A stretch of DNA of 64,000 nt from Streptomyces sp. GESEQ-35 (GCF_017948485.1 NZ_JAFFSX010000002.1:372001-436000); one strand, 5' to 3'. Counted from the stretch's first letter, positions 1 through 11,441 are shown. Program-made: numbers and translations. The notes: generated from the sequence alone by a model not told the origin.

Positions 1-878
1 TGTGCGATCCCCTGGACCAGCCAGCGCTGGAGGAAGAGGAAGACGCACAGCAGGGGCAGGATGGAAATGGCGGTGGCCATGAAGATCGTATGGAAGACGA
101 CGGTCTGGTTGGTCATGTAGTTGGACAGCGCGACCTGAACGGTCCACGCGTCCGGGCTCTGGCCGATGACCAGCGGCCAGAGGAAGGCGTTCCAGCCGTT
201 GATGAACGTGATGGTGGCGATCGCCGCGAAGAAGTTCAGCGAGTTGGGCACGACGACACGCCAGTACGCGCCCCAGTAGCCCAGCCCGTCCATGCGCGCC
301 GCCTCCTCCAGCTCCTTGGGGAACCCCAGGAAGTACTGCCGGAACAGGAAGCAGGTGAAACCACTGAAGAGGCCCGGGATGATGAGACCGCGATAGCTGT
401 CCACCCAGCCGAGCGACGAGACCAGCACAAAGCTGGGGACGAAGGTCACGGCGGTCGGGACCATCAGGGTTCCGAGGACGGCGTAGAAGATCTTGTTGGC
501 GTGCTTGTACGGGATACGGGCCAGGCCGTAGCCCGCGAGCGAGCACACCAGCAGGACCCCGACGGTGTGCAGGACGGCGACGACCGTGGAGTTCCACAGC
601 GACTGGGCGAAGGGGACCATCGGGTCGTTGAACAGCTCGCTGATGTTGCCCCACTGGAGGTCCGTGGGGAAGAACTGCCAGTTCTCTCCGGTGATCTCGG
701 GATCGGTGGAGAGGGCGTTGCGGACCAGGATGTAGAACGGGACCAGGAAGAGGAGTGCGGCGACACCGGTGGCGATGTAGAGGCCGGTGGAGCTCATCAC
801 GCCGCCTCCGCGCCTGACGCGGCGGGGCTTGTCCGCCGGCCGGGCGGTCTTCTGCGTGTCGGGCATGGTGGTGGTCAC
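1..878 (-). CDS. Carbohydrate ABC transporter permease, MalG type (3' end cut by window edge)
   Basis: Inner-membrane permease of a binding-protein-dependent sugar importer. About 292 codons are visible and only a few C-terminal residues should be missing. After a basic N-terminus the first membrane segment reads GLYIATGVAALLFLVPFYIL, and further hydrophobic segments follow. The cytoplasmic EAA loop that docks on the ATPase is visible as EAARMDGLGYWGAYWRVVVP. I chose the GTG at 878 because it overlaps the TGA of the preceding permease gene (GTGA), which fits translational coupling; an in-frame ATG lies at 866. It is the last visible gene of the ROK/GH30/sugar ABC unit. No ATPase gene is visible, so a shared MsiK-type ATPase is likely (inference). 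Confidence 0.9.
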   Translation of the reverse strand, partial: MTTTMPDTQKTARPADKPRRVRRGGGVMSSTGLYIATGVAALLFLVPFYILVRNALSTDPEITGENWQFFPTDLQWGNISELFNDPMVPFAQSLWNSTVVAVLHTVGVLLVCSLAGYGLARIPYKHANKIFYAVLGTLMVPTAVTFVPSFVLVSSLGWVDSYRGLIIPGLFSGFTCFLFRQYFLGFPKELEEAARMDGLGYWGAYWRVVVPNSLNFFAAIATITFINGWNAFLWPLVIGQSPDAWTVQVALSNYMTNQTVVFHTIFMATAISILPLLCVFLFLQRWLVQGIA

Positions 879-1840
879 TTGGACTCCTCACCCCTTCCGA
901 AGCCCATGATCTTGCCCTGGAGCAGGGTCACGACACAGATGAGAACGGTCAGGATGACCGCGCCCGCGCTGCCCGCGCCGTAGTCCTGGTTCTCACCGAG
1001 GGCCTTGTAGTACAGCTCGACCAGGGGCGGACGGCCCCATGTGGTCTTCTGGAGCAGGTTGAAGAACTCGTCGAAGGCCTGGTACGCGGCGATGAGCAGC
1101 AGCAGGACCACGGCGGTCGAGGTGGCCCGCAGCTGGGGCAGGGTGATGTACCGGAAGGTCTGCCAGCCGGGCTTGGCGCCGTCGATGGCGGCCGCCTCGT
1201 ACAGCTCGTCCGGGATGTTCTGGAGCGCGGCCAGGAACAGGATCATGTAGAAGCCGGACTGGAGCCACAGCCGGGCGCTGACGATGACCAGCCAGTACCA
1301 GGGCGGATTGGGGTCGGCCAGCCAGGCGATGTTCTCGATCCCGAACCAGCCGAGGACCGTGTTCATCAGGCCGAAGCGGACGCCGCTGAAGATGGACATC
1401 TTCCAGATGAGCGAGGCCGCGACATAGCTCACCGCGGTCGGCAGGAAGAAGACCGAGCGGAAGAAGGCCCGCATGAACCGCAGCCGGTTCACCACGAGGG
1501 CGAGGGCCAGCGAGAAGGCCCAGGTGGTGGGCACGATGAACGCGGCGAAGACGGTGAAGGTGCCGAGCGAACCGACGAAGTCGTCGTTCGTCAGCATGTG
1601 CACGTAGTTGTCGAAGCCGATGAACCTCTCCGGGGTGACCGTGAAGCGGGCCTCGAAGAAGCTGAGATAGGCGCTCCAGATGATCGGTACGTAGACGAAG
1701 ATCGCCAGACCGATCAGGAACGGACCCGTGAAGAGCCAGAAGTTGAAGGTGCTGCTGCCCCGCAGCCCCCGCCGCGGCTTGGCCGGTGAGGCCTTCGCCG
1801 GGGCAGGGCTCGCGAGGTCGAGCTCGGTGCTCGTCGACAT
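875..1840 (-). CDS. Carbohydrate ABC transporter permease, MalF type
   Basis: 321-aa inner-membrane permease, partner of the MalG-type protein encoded just downstream. The N-terminus is basic and proline-rich. The first membrane segment begins FNFWLFTGPFLIGLAIFVYV, and about six segments can be counted. The EAA motif reads EAAAIDGAKPGWQTFRYITL. The gene starts 20 bp after the stop of the sugar-binding lipoprotein gene and its stop overlaps the next permease start, so the three transporter genes form one operon. The length is normal for the family. The substrate cannot be read from the permease, but the co-located GH30-type glycosidase suggests an oligosaccharide released from a polymer, possibly beta-1,6-galactan (inference). 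Confidence 0.93.
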   Translation of the reverse strand: MSTSTELDLASPAPAKASPAKPRRGLRGSSTFNFWLFTGPFLIGLAIFVYVPIIWSAYLSFFEARFTVTPERFIGFDNYVHMLTNDDFVGSLGTFTVFAAFIVPTTWAFSLALALVVNRLRFMRAFFRSVFFLPTAVSYVAASLIWKMSIFSGVRFGLMNTVLGWFGIENIAWLADPNPPWYWLVIVSARLWLQSGFYMILFLAALQNIPDELYEAAAIDGAKPGWQTFRYITLPQLRATSTAVVLLLLIAAYQAFDEFFNLLQKTTWGRPPLVELYYKALGENQDYGAGSAGAVILTVLICVVTLLQGKIMGFGRGEESK

Positions 1841-1860
1841 GTCGCTGTCCGTCCGCCGGC

Positions 1861-3123
1861 CTATCCGAAGAGCTTCTTGAGCTCGCGGTTGATCGCCTTG
1901 TCGGCCTTGTCGAGAGACGCCTCCGGATCACCGTCCTTGCGGACGGAGTCGGCGAAGACGTCCTCCAGCGCGGTGATCATGGCCTGGGTCCAGCCGATGT
2001 TGTCGAAGTGGCCGAACTCGTTGAAGAGCTTGACGCCCTCCGCCGGCAGGCCCGACTTGAGCTTGGTGGCGCTCTCGGCGATCGACGTGCGCGGCGGTAT
2101 GTGGAAGCCGAAGGCGGTGGCCCACTCCTCCTGGTACTTCTTCTGGTCGATCCACAGCCACTTCACGAACTCCTTGGCCGCGTCGACGTTCTTGCCCTTG
2201 GCGTTGACGAACATCGACCAGCCGCCGTTGTAGACCGACTGCTTGCCGGAGTCGACGGTCTTCGGGAAGGGGAAGACACCGAGGTCGTCGCCGAGGGTCT
2301 GCTGGAACTGCGGCATCGCCCACATTCCGCAGAACTGCATGGCGCACAGCCCCTGGTTGAGGGCGGAGGGGTCCCAGTAGTCGGTGGGCGCGTCGAGGAG
2401 CAGGTCGCCGCTGGTGAACAGCTTGCGCATCTTCTTCAGGCCCTCGATGACGCCGTCCGTGTGGTAGGCGATCTCGTTCTTCTCGTCGAGGGTGTCCGCG
2501 CCTGCCGACCAGATCATCGGGCTGATGACCGCATGCAGGTCGTTGCCGAGGTAGAGGCCCTTGACCTTGCTGGTGGTGAGCTTGGCGGCGGTCTCGATCA
2601 GCTCGTCGAGGGTCTGCGGCACCTCCACGCCGGCCTTCTCGAAGAGGGAGGGGCGGTAGAAGAAGAACTGCGGGTCGTCGATCATGCGGACGCCGTATAT
2701 CTTGCCGTCCACCGTGTGGGAGGTGATGTCGGCCGGGTTGAAGTCGTCCTTGACCGGCTCGACGATGTCGGTCAGGTCCGCCACCTGGCCGCTCTTCACC
2801 ATCTGGATCTGCGGGTGGAACTCGAAGAGGTCCGGCGCGTTGTCGGTGAGCAGCGTCGCGAAGAGCTTGCTCTCGAAGTCGGCGCTGGTGATCCACTGCG
2901 TGGTGACGTTCGCCTCGCCGTAGGCCTTCGCGTACTTCTTGATCGCCTGCTCGGTCCCCGCCTCGCCGTACGCGTGGAAGTACTGCACGAGTGCGTCGCC
3001 CGAACCCCCACCGCTGCGACCGGTGTTGCCGCCGCACGCGGCCAGCCCCCCGGCGGCGGCCAGACCCATCGCGGCCCGCAGAACGGATCGGCGGTCCCAG
3101 TTGCTGTTGCTCAGTGCCGACAT
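1861..3123 (-). CDS. Extracellular sugar-binding lipoprotein of an ABC transporter
   Basis: 420-aa solute-binding protein (SBP family 1). The N-terminus has a twin-arginine-like stretch (DRRSVLRAAMGL) followed by a lipobox ending LAAC, so it should be lipid-anchored outside the membrane. The mature part is rich in Trp and aromatic residues, typical of sugar binders. The ATG at 3123 places the signal peptide correctly; longer upstream extensions lack signal-peptide character. It is followed at 20 bp by the MalF- and MalG-type permeases and preceded by its own promoter at 3213-3241, which shares sequence with the promoter of the ROK regulator gene. Secreted binding proteins are commonly expressed more strongly than permeases, and the separate promoter fits that. 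Confidence 0.95.
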   Translation of the reverse strand: MSALSNSNWDRRSVLRAAMGLAAAGGLAACGGNTGRSGGGSGDALVQYFHAYGEAGTEQAIKKYAKAYGEANVTTQWITSADFESKLFATLLTDNAPDLFEFHPQIQMVKSGQVADLTDIVEPVKDDFNPADITSHTVDGKIYGVRMIDDPQFFFYRPSLFEKAGVEVPQTLDELIETAAKLTTSKVKGLYLGNDLHAVISPMIWSAGADTLDEKNEIAYHTDGVIEGLKKMRKLFTSGDLLLDAPTDYWDPSALNQGLCAMQFCGMWAMPQFQQTLGDDLGVFPFPKTVDSGKQSVYNGGWSMFVNAKGKNVDAAKEFVKWLWIDQKKYQEEWATAFGFHIPPRTSIAESATKLKSGLPAEGVKLFNEFGHFDNIGWTQAMITALEDVFADSVRKDGDPEASLDKADKAINRELKKLFG

Positions 3124-3212
3124 GATGACGTCCTTGTCTCGAGTGCGGCTGCGGCTCCACGGCTCGGCGGCCGGTGGCTCAACCGGTGGCTCAATTCGGC
3201 TTGCGGTGCGGG

Positions 3213-3241
3213 ACGTTAACCTTCGGCTAAGGCTTCGGCAA
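3213..3241 (-). promoter_or_regulatory. Promoter of the sugar-binding protein gene with shared upstream box
   Basis: Read on the minus strand there is a -35 TTGCCG, a 17-nt spacer and a -10 TAACGT. Just upstream of and overlapping the -35 is CCAACCCCTTGCCGAA. Almost the same block with the same 17-nt spacer occurs upstream of the ROK gene (6598-6626), which suggests a common regulator site. It lies about 90 bp upstream of the ATG. Confidence 0.6.
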
Positions 3242-3350
3242 GGGGTTGGACGAAGCCTGTGCGAAGCGTTGTGCAGTGTTCGGAATACCGGACGTGACAA
3301 GGGGGCGGACCGCCGCACCAGCGGCCCGCCGACCCGTCGATCAGGAAGGG

Positions 3351-5195
3351 TTACCGACGGAACCAGGCCTGGTTGGTCCCGCCGCCGCAGCGGTAGAGGA
3401 TCACCTTGCTGCCGTCGGCGGTGGCCTGTCCGCCGACGTCCAGGCACTTGCCGGACGCCTCGCTCACGATCTGCCCGTTGGAATTGAGCAGCCAGCGCTG
3501 ACCGGCGTCACCCGTGAAGGCCGCGCTCGTCGTCAGGCCCGAGCTCCCGGCCGTCAGATACCCGCCGGCGCCCTTCAGCGCGCCCTTCGCGTCGTACGAC
3601 CAGTCCTGCGCGTCCTCGCCCGTGCAGGCGTTGATCGCGGCCCCGGAGGCGTCCGCCGTCAGGCACTTGCCGGACTGCGCGCCCTGCCAGGCGCCGGTGA
3701 CGGCCGAACTGCCGTGCCGCTTCTGGTCGAAGACGTACGTCGTGATGGAGCGGGCGGGGAGCGAGGCGGAGACGGTCGATCCGCTCACCTCCGGCCTGGC
3801 GGCCTTCGCCCAGTTCTCATCCGCCGAAGTTCGCACGGCCTGCGTCGCCCGCAGGGGCGTCTTGCTGTTGAAGTGCAGGTTCAGGGAACTTTCGGTCGTG
3901 TTGTGGTTGTTGACCACGACGACCCACTTGCCGTTCCGGTCGTACGTCGACACCTCGACCCCGTCGGGCGCCCCGGTCACGTTGTGCGCGACCGAGCCCG
4001 GCTTCACGAACTTGCTGTACTGGCCGAGTGCGTAGTAGCGCTTGGTGAAGTACAGGGTCTGGTTGCCGTTGGCGGCGTAGTTCGGGTCGTAGTAGATCAG
4101 GCCGTCGTTCCAGCCGTCGTCGTTCTTCGCGTACGGGTCGCTGCCGATCATCTCCGACAGGGCGACCCACCAGTGGAACGCCGAGTCGTGCGCGGTCGCG
4201 AAGTCCTTGTAGATGATCCGGGAGAGGTTCAGACCGCCGTCGATCGTCGGGTCGTACTCCTGCGCCCAGCCGGTGCCGCCCTTGCCGAAGCAGCAGTCCT
4301 CGGTCGACCAGGACTCGATGCCGACCTGCTTGGCCGTCTCGTAGACCTGCGCCCGGTTGGCGTCGCTGGGGTTGTCGTAGGTGTGATGGGCGAGCTTGTC
4401 GACGTACCGGGCCGTGTCCGGCTGCGAGATCCACCGGGGGACCTCGTCGTTGAACTTGACCGTGCTGGTGGACTCGTCGGCGATGATGCCGGTCTTCTGG
4501 TGCCGTGCGTCCTGCTCGGCACCCAGCGCCCGCACGATGTCGTCGCGCTGATCGACGTCGACCAGCATGCCCTCCTGGCCGCAGGAGTCGAAGCTGTTCG
4601 TCGGCTCGTTGAAGGGGCTGATGTGGTCGAACTTCTGGCCCAGTTTGCCGAAGTGGTCGGTGACGTCGGCGACGTACTCCGCGAAGTCCTGCTCGTTCTC
4701 CGCCTTCAGATAACCGCCGCAGCTCTTGCCGTTGGTCTTCCACTCGGCGGGCGCGCTGTTCACGAAGGCGACGAGGTTCTCGACGCCGTACTTCGCGGCG
4801 TAGGACAGGAACGTACGGCCGCCCTTGTCCTTGCTCCAGTCGTACGTCCCGTCGTCGCCCCGGAAGTCCTCGGGGGCGCGGGACGGGGTGGTGACCGCGG
4901 TGCCGCCACCGCCGATGTTGTAGCGGTAGTTGCTCAGGTCGAGGCCACTGGAGGAGAACAGCAGTTTCGCCACCCGGGCTTGGACCTTCGGGTCGAAGTT
5001 CTTCAGGTCGTTGACCCACCAGGCGCCGGACGCACCGATGTTGTCGATGGTCTGGGCGGCGTAGGGGGAGACCTCGGCGGCCACCGGGGCGGCGGCGCTC
5101 GCGGGCGGGGCGGATATGAGGGGGCCCGCGACAGCGAGTGCGGCTGCGGCTGTCAGGAGGGCTGATCTGTGGGTGCGGGGGTGAGTCATGTGCAT
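3351..5195 (-). CDS. Secreted GH30-like glycoside hydrolase with ricin-B lectin domain
   Basis: 614-aa secreted enzyme. A Sec-type signal peptide (RTHRSALLTAAAALAVAG... ending near PPASA) is followed by a (beta/alpha)8-type catalytic region resembling GH30 endo-beta-1,6-galactanases. The likely acid/base is Glu197 in PFNEPTN and the likely nucleophile is Glu299 in WSTEDCCFG. The last ~125 residues form a ricin-type beta-trefoil with SGKCLT, SGKCLDVGG and NQAWF motifs, a carbohydrate-binding module. I chose the ATG at 5195 because GGAAGGG sits 6 nt upstream. The in-frame ATG at 5216 overlaps the ROK stop codon (ATGA) and could be used by coupling, but it would add an odd N-terminus. Subfamily and substrate are inferred. 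It is transcribed with the ROK gene and lies upstream of the ABC genes. Confidence 0.85.
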   Translation of the reverse strand: MHMTHPRTHRSALLTAAAALAVAGPLISAPPASAAAPVAAEVSPYAAQTIDNIGASGAWWVNDLKNFDPKVQARVAKLLFSSSGLDLSNYRYNIGGGGTAVTTPSRAPEDFRGDDGTYDWSKDKGGRTFLSYAAKYGVENLVAFVNSAPAEWKTNGKSCGGYLKAENEQDFAEYVADVTDHFGKLGQKFDHISPFNEPTNSFDSCGQEGMLVDVDQRDDIVRALGAEQDARHQKTGIIADESTSTVKFNDEVPRWISQPDTARYVDKLAHHTYDNPSDANRAQVYETAKQVGIESWSTEDCCFGKGGTGWAQEYDPTIDGGLNLSRIIYKDFATAHDSAFHWWVALSEMIGSDPYAKNDDGWNDGLIYYDPNYAANGNQTLYFTKRYYALGQYSKFVKPGSVAHNVTGAPDGVEVSTYDRNGKWVVVVNNHNTTESSLNLHFNSKTPLRATQAVRTSADENWAKAARPEVSGSTVSASLPARSITTYVFDQKRHGSSAVTGAWQGAQSGKCLTADASGAAINACTGEDAQDWSYDAKGALKGAGGYLTAGSSGLTTSAAFTGDAGQRWLLNSNGQIVSEASGKCLDVGGQATADGSKVILYRCGGGTNQAWFRR

Positions 5196-5212
5196 GTGCA
5201 TCCCTTCCGTCG

Positions 5213-6460
5213 TCATGAAGGCGGTGCGGTACGGCTCCTTGCGGGGGTGGTGCGTTTGGCGGTCCTCTGCCCGACGGACTGGAGGGCCCCTTCGAGCGCG
5301 AACGTCGCCGCGCCCAGGCACGCCGGGTCGGTGGGGATCGGGGAGAGGACGATCTCGGTGGCGGCCATCGGCCGCGGCAGCGCGTGCCGGGCGACGGCCT
5401 CGCGCACCTCGGCGACCAGGGGTTCGCCGAGGGCGGCCGCGACCCAGCTGCTGAGCACGACCACTTCGGGGTTGAACAGGTTGACCAGGTCGGCGATGCC
5501 GGCGCCGAGGTAACGGGCGGTGTCCCGGACCACCTTGATCGCCACCGGGTCGTGATCCCGTACGCCCCGGGCCAGCGCGGCGATGGTGGCCGTCTGGTCC
5601 TCCGGGTGCAGCAGTGTGCTGCCGGGACTCAACTCCCGTAGGTTCAGCATGATTCCGGGTGCGCCGACATACGTCTCCACACAGCCGTGGTTGCCGCAGC
5701 GGCACAGCCGTCCGTCCAGGACGATCGTGTTGTGGCCCCACTCGCCGGCGCTGTTGCTCACCCCGCGGTGCAGCCCGCCGCCCAGGATGAGCCCGGCGCC
5801 CACTCCGGTCCCGAGGTTGACCACCACGGCGTCCCCGCGCCCGCGCACGGCCCCGAACCACAGCTCGGCCACCGCGCCGGCCCGCAGCGGGTTGTCCAGG
5901 TACAGGGGGTAGGCGATCTGCTCGGTGAGCAGGTCGAGCAGCGGTACGTCGTGCCAGTCCCAATTGGGGGCGTACTCCGAGATGCCGGTCGCCCGGTCCA
6001 CCTGCCCCGGCACGCTCACCCCGACGCCCAGCACCCGCGCGCCCTCGATCCCGGCCTGCGCGACCACGGAACCGACGGTGGCGGCGACATGGCCGACCAT
6101 CTGCTCGGGGAGGCTCTCGCCGGGGCGGACGTCCTCCTCGGCGCGGGCCAGCACGTTCAGAGCGAGGTCGAACAGCTCGACATGGACGTACGTCTCCGCG
6201 ATGTCGACGCCGATCAACGCGCCCCCCGACGCGTTGACCGCCACGAGTCCCCGGGGCCGGCCCCCCGCCGAGTCCTCGAACCCGACCTCCGTGATCATGC
6301 GGAGGTCGAGCAGTTCACCGACGAGCGTGGCGACCGTGGCGAGGCTCAGCCCGGTGGCGGCCGCCAGCTCCTGCCGGGAGGTGGGGGACCGGGCGATGAT
6401 CTGGCGCAGCACTTCATAGCGGTTCGCGGTGCGGATGTCGCGTGATGTGCCGCGCTTCAT
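5213..6460 (-). CDS. ROK-family transcriptional regulator
   Basis: 415-aa sugar-responsive repressor. An N-terminal winged helix (RYEVLRQIIARSPTSRQELA... SLATVATLVGEL) precedes a ROK/sugar-kinase-like ATPase fold. The phosphate loop region is VVVNLGTGVGAGLI and the ROK zinc signature is visible as EWGHNTI...CRCGNHGCVETY. The ATG at 6460 has GAAGGG upstream. It is the first gene of the minus-strand unit and its stop codon overlaps a possible start of the GH30-like gene. Its promoter carries the box also found in front of the sugar-binding protein gene, so autoregulation and control of the transporter by this protein is the simplest model (inference). Confidence 0.93.
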   Translation of the reverse strand: MKRGTSRDIRTANRYEVLRQIIARSPTSRQELAAATGLSLATVATLVGELLDLRMITEVGFEDSAGGRPRGLVAVNASGGALIGVDIAETYVHVELFDLALNVLARAEEDVRPGESLPEQMVGHVAATVGSVVAQAGIEGARVLGVGVSVPGQVDRATGISEYAPNWDWHDVPLLDLLTEQIAYPLYLDNPLRAGAVAELWFGAVRGRGDAVVVNLGTGVGAGLILGGGLHRGVSNSAGEWGHNTIVLDGRLCRCGNHGCVETYVGAPGIMLNLRELSPGSTLLHPEDQTATIAALARGVRDHDPVAIKVVRDTARYLGAGIADLVNLFNPEVVVLSSWVAAALGEPLVAEVREAVARHALPRPMAATEIVLSPIPTDPACLGAATFALEGALQSVGQRTAKRTTPARSRTAPPS

Positions 6461-6597
6461 CGAGGTCCCTTCGCTCACGCGCGCCGGTGCGCGTACTTCG
6501 GCCGGGGGTCCGGGGGTTGTCCCCCGGGAAGACACAGCACCGGGTGCCCCATCCCTTCCAGCCGGGCCGGGGTCGACATCGGCACCGGCGCGGCGCA

Positions 6598-6626
6598 AGG
6601 TTATGGGCTGCCCGGACTTTCGACAA
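6598..6626 (-). promoter_or_regulatory. Promoter of the ROK regulator gene with shared upstream box
   Basis: On the minus strand: -35 TTGTCG, 17-nt spacer, -10 TAACCT. The upstream block CTAACCCCTTGTCGAA matches the block at the sugar-binding protein promoter in 14 of 16 positions (plus-strand pattern TTCGrCAAGGGGTTrG). It lies about 140 bp upstream of the ATG and 40 bp from the end of the aldO-like gene. Confidence 0.6.
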
Positions 6627-6663
6627 GGGGTTAGGAAAGGGGGTGGAGAAAGTCCCTGCCGGT

Positions 6664-9391
<2,728 letters not shown>

Positions 9392-9527
9392 GACCGCACA
9401 GGACGTAGCCGCGGAGACCTTGCCGAACCCGTCCGGCGGGACCTGCGAGTTCGTCCGCGTCCTCGACCGTCACGAAGATCCCCTGGAGCAGGGCCGGTCG
9501 TCGTGCAATCGCGGCGGCGAGTACCAC

Positions 9528-9818
9528 ATGGAGCCCATGACCTGGTCCGTCGTGGACACGAACGCGATGACCGACTGGGTCACGGTCTACGGCCTCGCGC
9601 CGCGGGGAGCGGCCGGCGTCCGGGTCGCCTGGGACGGCGGCCGGGTCCTGGATCACATTGATGTCGGCAGGGATCGATACTTCTTGGCGTTCCTTCCGTA
9701 TGACTCTCGTAGTAACGAAGAGTGGGTGGAGCAGTACAGGACGGAGTTCCTCGACGCCGACGGCCGGGTCGTGGCGGTGGAGCAGTCGCGCCGCGTATCC
9801 GTCGGTCACAGGATTTGA
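9528..9818 (+). CDS. Small hypothetical protein, possibly a gene remnant
   Basis: 96-aa ORF from the ATG at 9528. It lacks a clear Shine-Dalgarno sequence, and the same frame stays open upstream into the radical-SAM gene, so the true start is unclear and the 5' part may be lost. The protein is acidic and aromatic-rich (MTDWVTVYGLAPRG, RYFLAFLPYDSRSNEEW) without a family I recognise. Between about 9655 and 9745 codon use is unlike its neighbours, with many A/T-ending codons (ATT, GAT, TCT, AGT), suggesting foreign or decaying sequence. It may be the C-terminal fragment of a larger protein. Confidence 0.4.
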   Translation: MEPMTWSVVDTNAMTDWVTVYGLAPRGAAGVRVAWDGGRVLDHIDVGRDRYFLAFLPYDSRSNEEWVEQYRTEFLDADGRVVAVEQSRRVSVGHRI

Positions 9819-9934
9819 ATAGCGCGCTTGTCAGTTGTGTGGGGAACGTGAAAGGCTCGTGCTCTGCTCCGAGGTTCCCCCCAACTCCGTTGCCAGTATG
9901 GTGAGTTGACCTCGCTCATGGATGCAGGAGACCC

Positions 9935-11431
9935 ATGCCCGACCTGCCGACCCCCCAGGACGCCGCCGAGGCCGCGCTGTTCTCCGAGTGCTGGGACGCC
10001 GTGCTCTCGTACGCAGACCTGTGCACGGCCGGATCCGTGGCGGCCACCCGGCTGGCCACGGAGGCCTTCGCGCTCGGCATACGCGAGGCCCGCGCCGCCG
10101 AGACCGGCACGACCCGGAACAGCGGCCGCCGCCCGGCCCGGCTGCCCCGGATCCCCTCGCTGCTGACCGCCGTTCGCACCACGGCGGCGGCCTGGGAGAC
10201 CGACGGTCACGGCCACAAGCTCGACCCCGAGCTGCGGCTGTGGCTCAACTCCGAGAAGGCCGCCCGCTACACCGGACCCCCGCTGCGGCGCCCGCTCGCG
10301 CTGCGCGGCCTGCGCGACATGCAGGAACCGGACGCGGCGCTGCTGTGGCTGGCCGAGGTGGAGGCCGTGCCGCTGTACATCGTGGCCCGGCGGCTCGGCC
10401 TCGACCCGGCCACGGTGTCCGACGAACTCGACCAGGTGCGGGTCCTGTTCAGGGACCGCTGCCACCGCAACCACCTCGACACGCCGATGGCCGCGCAGTG
10501 CCGCAGCTACGCCCGGCTGCTCGACGCGGTCACCCGCTCGCCGCTCGCCGACACCCCGGACGACCTCTCCCGCCACCTCGCCCGGTGTGTGGACTGCGCG
10601 GAGGCCGCCGCCTGTCTGCGGTTGCAGGGCGGCGGGCTGCCGGCCGCCCTCGCGAGCGGTGTGATCGGCTGGGGCGGCCTCGCCTATCTGGAGCGCCGCC
10701 GCAGAGCCGCCGAGGTACGGCTGGGCGCCGGGCGCCCTGACCCGGTGGACCCGGACGGACCTCCGAACCCCGGTGCGCACAAGGCGCGCGTCCTGCGGGG
10801 CGGCCTCCTCGTCGCCGCCGTCCTCGTCTCCCTGCTGGCACTCGCCGTGTCGATGATGCCCGGCGGCGCCACCGACGACGGGGCCGCGGCGCCCACGGAC
10901 GGCTCCGACCGCCAGCCGGTGGCCGACCCCGGCATCACCACCCCGTCCGTCACCGCGAAGCCCTCGGACTCGGCGACCGTGTCGCCCGAGCCGTCGGTGA
11001 CCCGTGCCTCGGACCGCTCGGAACACACGGCCTCCGACCCGGAACCCCAGGGCACCACCTCCTCCACCGCCCGCGGCTCCGAACCGGACCCCGCCCCCGA
11101 GACCAGCGAACCGGCCACCTGCCAGGTCGACTACGACCTGGTCAACCAGTGGCCCGACGGCTTCCAGGCCACCGTCACCGTCACCACGGCCGAGGCCCTG
11201 GGCACCTGGAGCGTCGCCTGGTCCTTCAAGGACGGCCAGCAGGTCGGCCAGATGTGGGACGCGACCTTCGCCCAGAACGGCACCCGCGTCACCGCCACCG
11301 CCGCCGACTACAACAAGACCGTCCCCGCCGACGGCTCCCTCGCCTTCGGCTTCATCTCCTCCTGGCGCGGCAAGAACTCGCCGGCGTACGACTTCACGCT
11401 GAACGGCCACAGCTGCGACCGGGTGAACTGA
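9935..11431 (+). CDS. Membrane protein: sigma-4-like HTH, zinc anti-sigma motif, CBM2 ectodomain
   Basis: 498-aa protein with an unusual architecture. The cytoplasmic part has a helix-turn-helix resembling sigma region 4 at about residues 147-168 (YIVARRLGLDPATVSDELDQ), then a zinc anti-sigma motif HxxxCxxC (His214, Cys218, Cys221). A single membrane segment lies at about 286-307 (GLLVAAVLVSLLALAVSMM), followed by a Ser/Thr/Pro/Glu-rich linker. The last ~100 residues (Cys396-Cys494) look like a cellulose-binding module 2 with conserved Trp residues. The ATG at 9935 has GCAGGAG upstream. It could sense an extracellular polysaccharide and transmit to transcription, as RsgI anti-sigma proteins do in clostridia (analogy, not homology). 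No separate sigma gene is adjacent. Confidence 0.8.
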   Translation: MPDLPTPQDAAEAALFSECWDAVLSYADLCTAGSVAATRLATEAFALGIREARAAETGTTRNSGRRPARLPRIPSLLTAVRTTAAAWETDGHGHKLDPELRLWLNSEKAARYTGPPLRRPLALRGLRDMQEPDAALLWLAEVEAVPLYIVARRLGLDPATVSDELDQVRVLFRDRCHRNHLDTPMAAQCRSYARLLDAVTRSPLADTPDDLSRHLARCVDCAEAAACLRLQGGGLPAALASGVIGWGGLAYLERRRRAAEVRLGAGRPDPVDPDGPPNPGAHKARVLRGGLLVAAVLVSLLALAVSMMPGGATDDGAAAPTDGSDRQPVADPGITTPSVTAKPSDSATVSPEPSVTRASDRSEHTASDPEPQGTTSSTARGSEPDPAPETSEPATCQVDYDLVNQWPDGFQATVTVTTAEALGTWSVAWSFKDGQQVGQMWDATFAQNGTRVTATAADYNKTVPADGSLAFGFISSWRGKNSPAYDFTLNGHSCDRVN

Positions 11432-11441
11432 TCAGCAGCCT

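Noticed and set aside
90..983. 297-codon plus-strand frame at the window start
   Set aside because: It is antisense to a clear MalG-type permease and has only charged, repeat-like composition.
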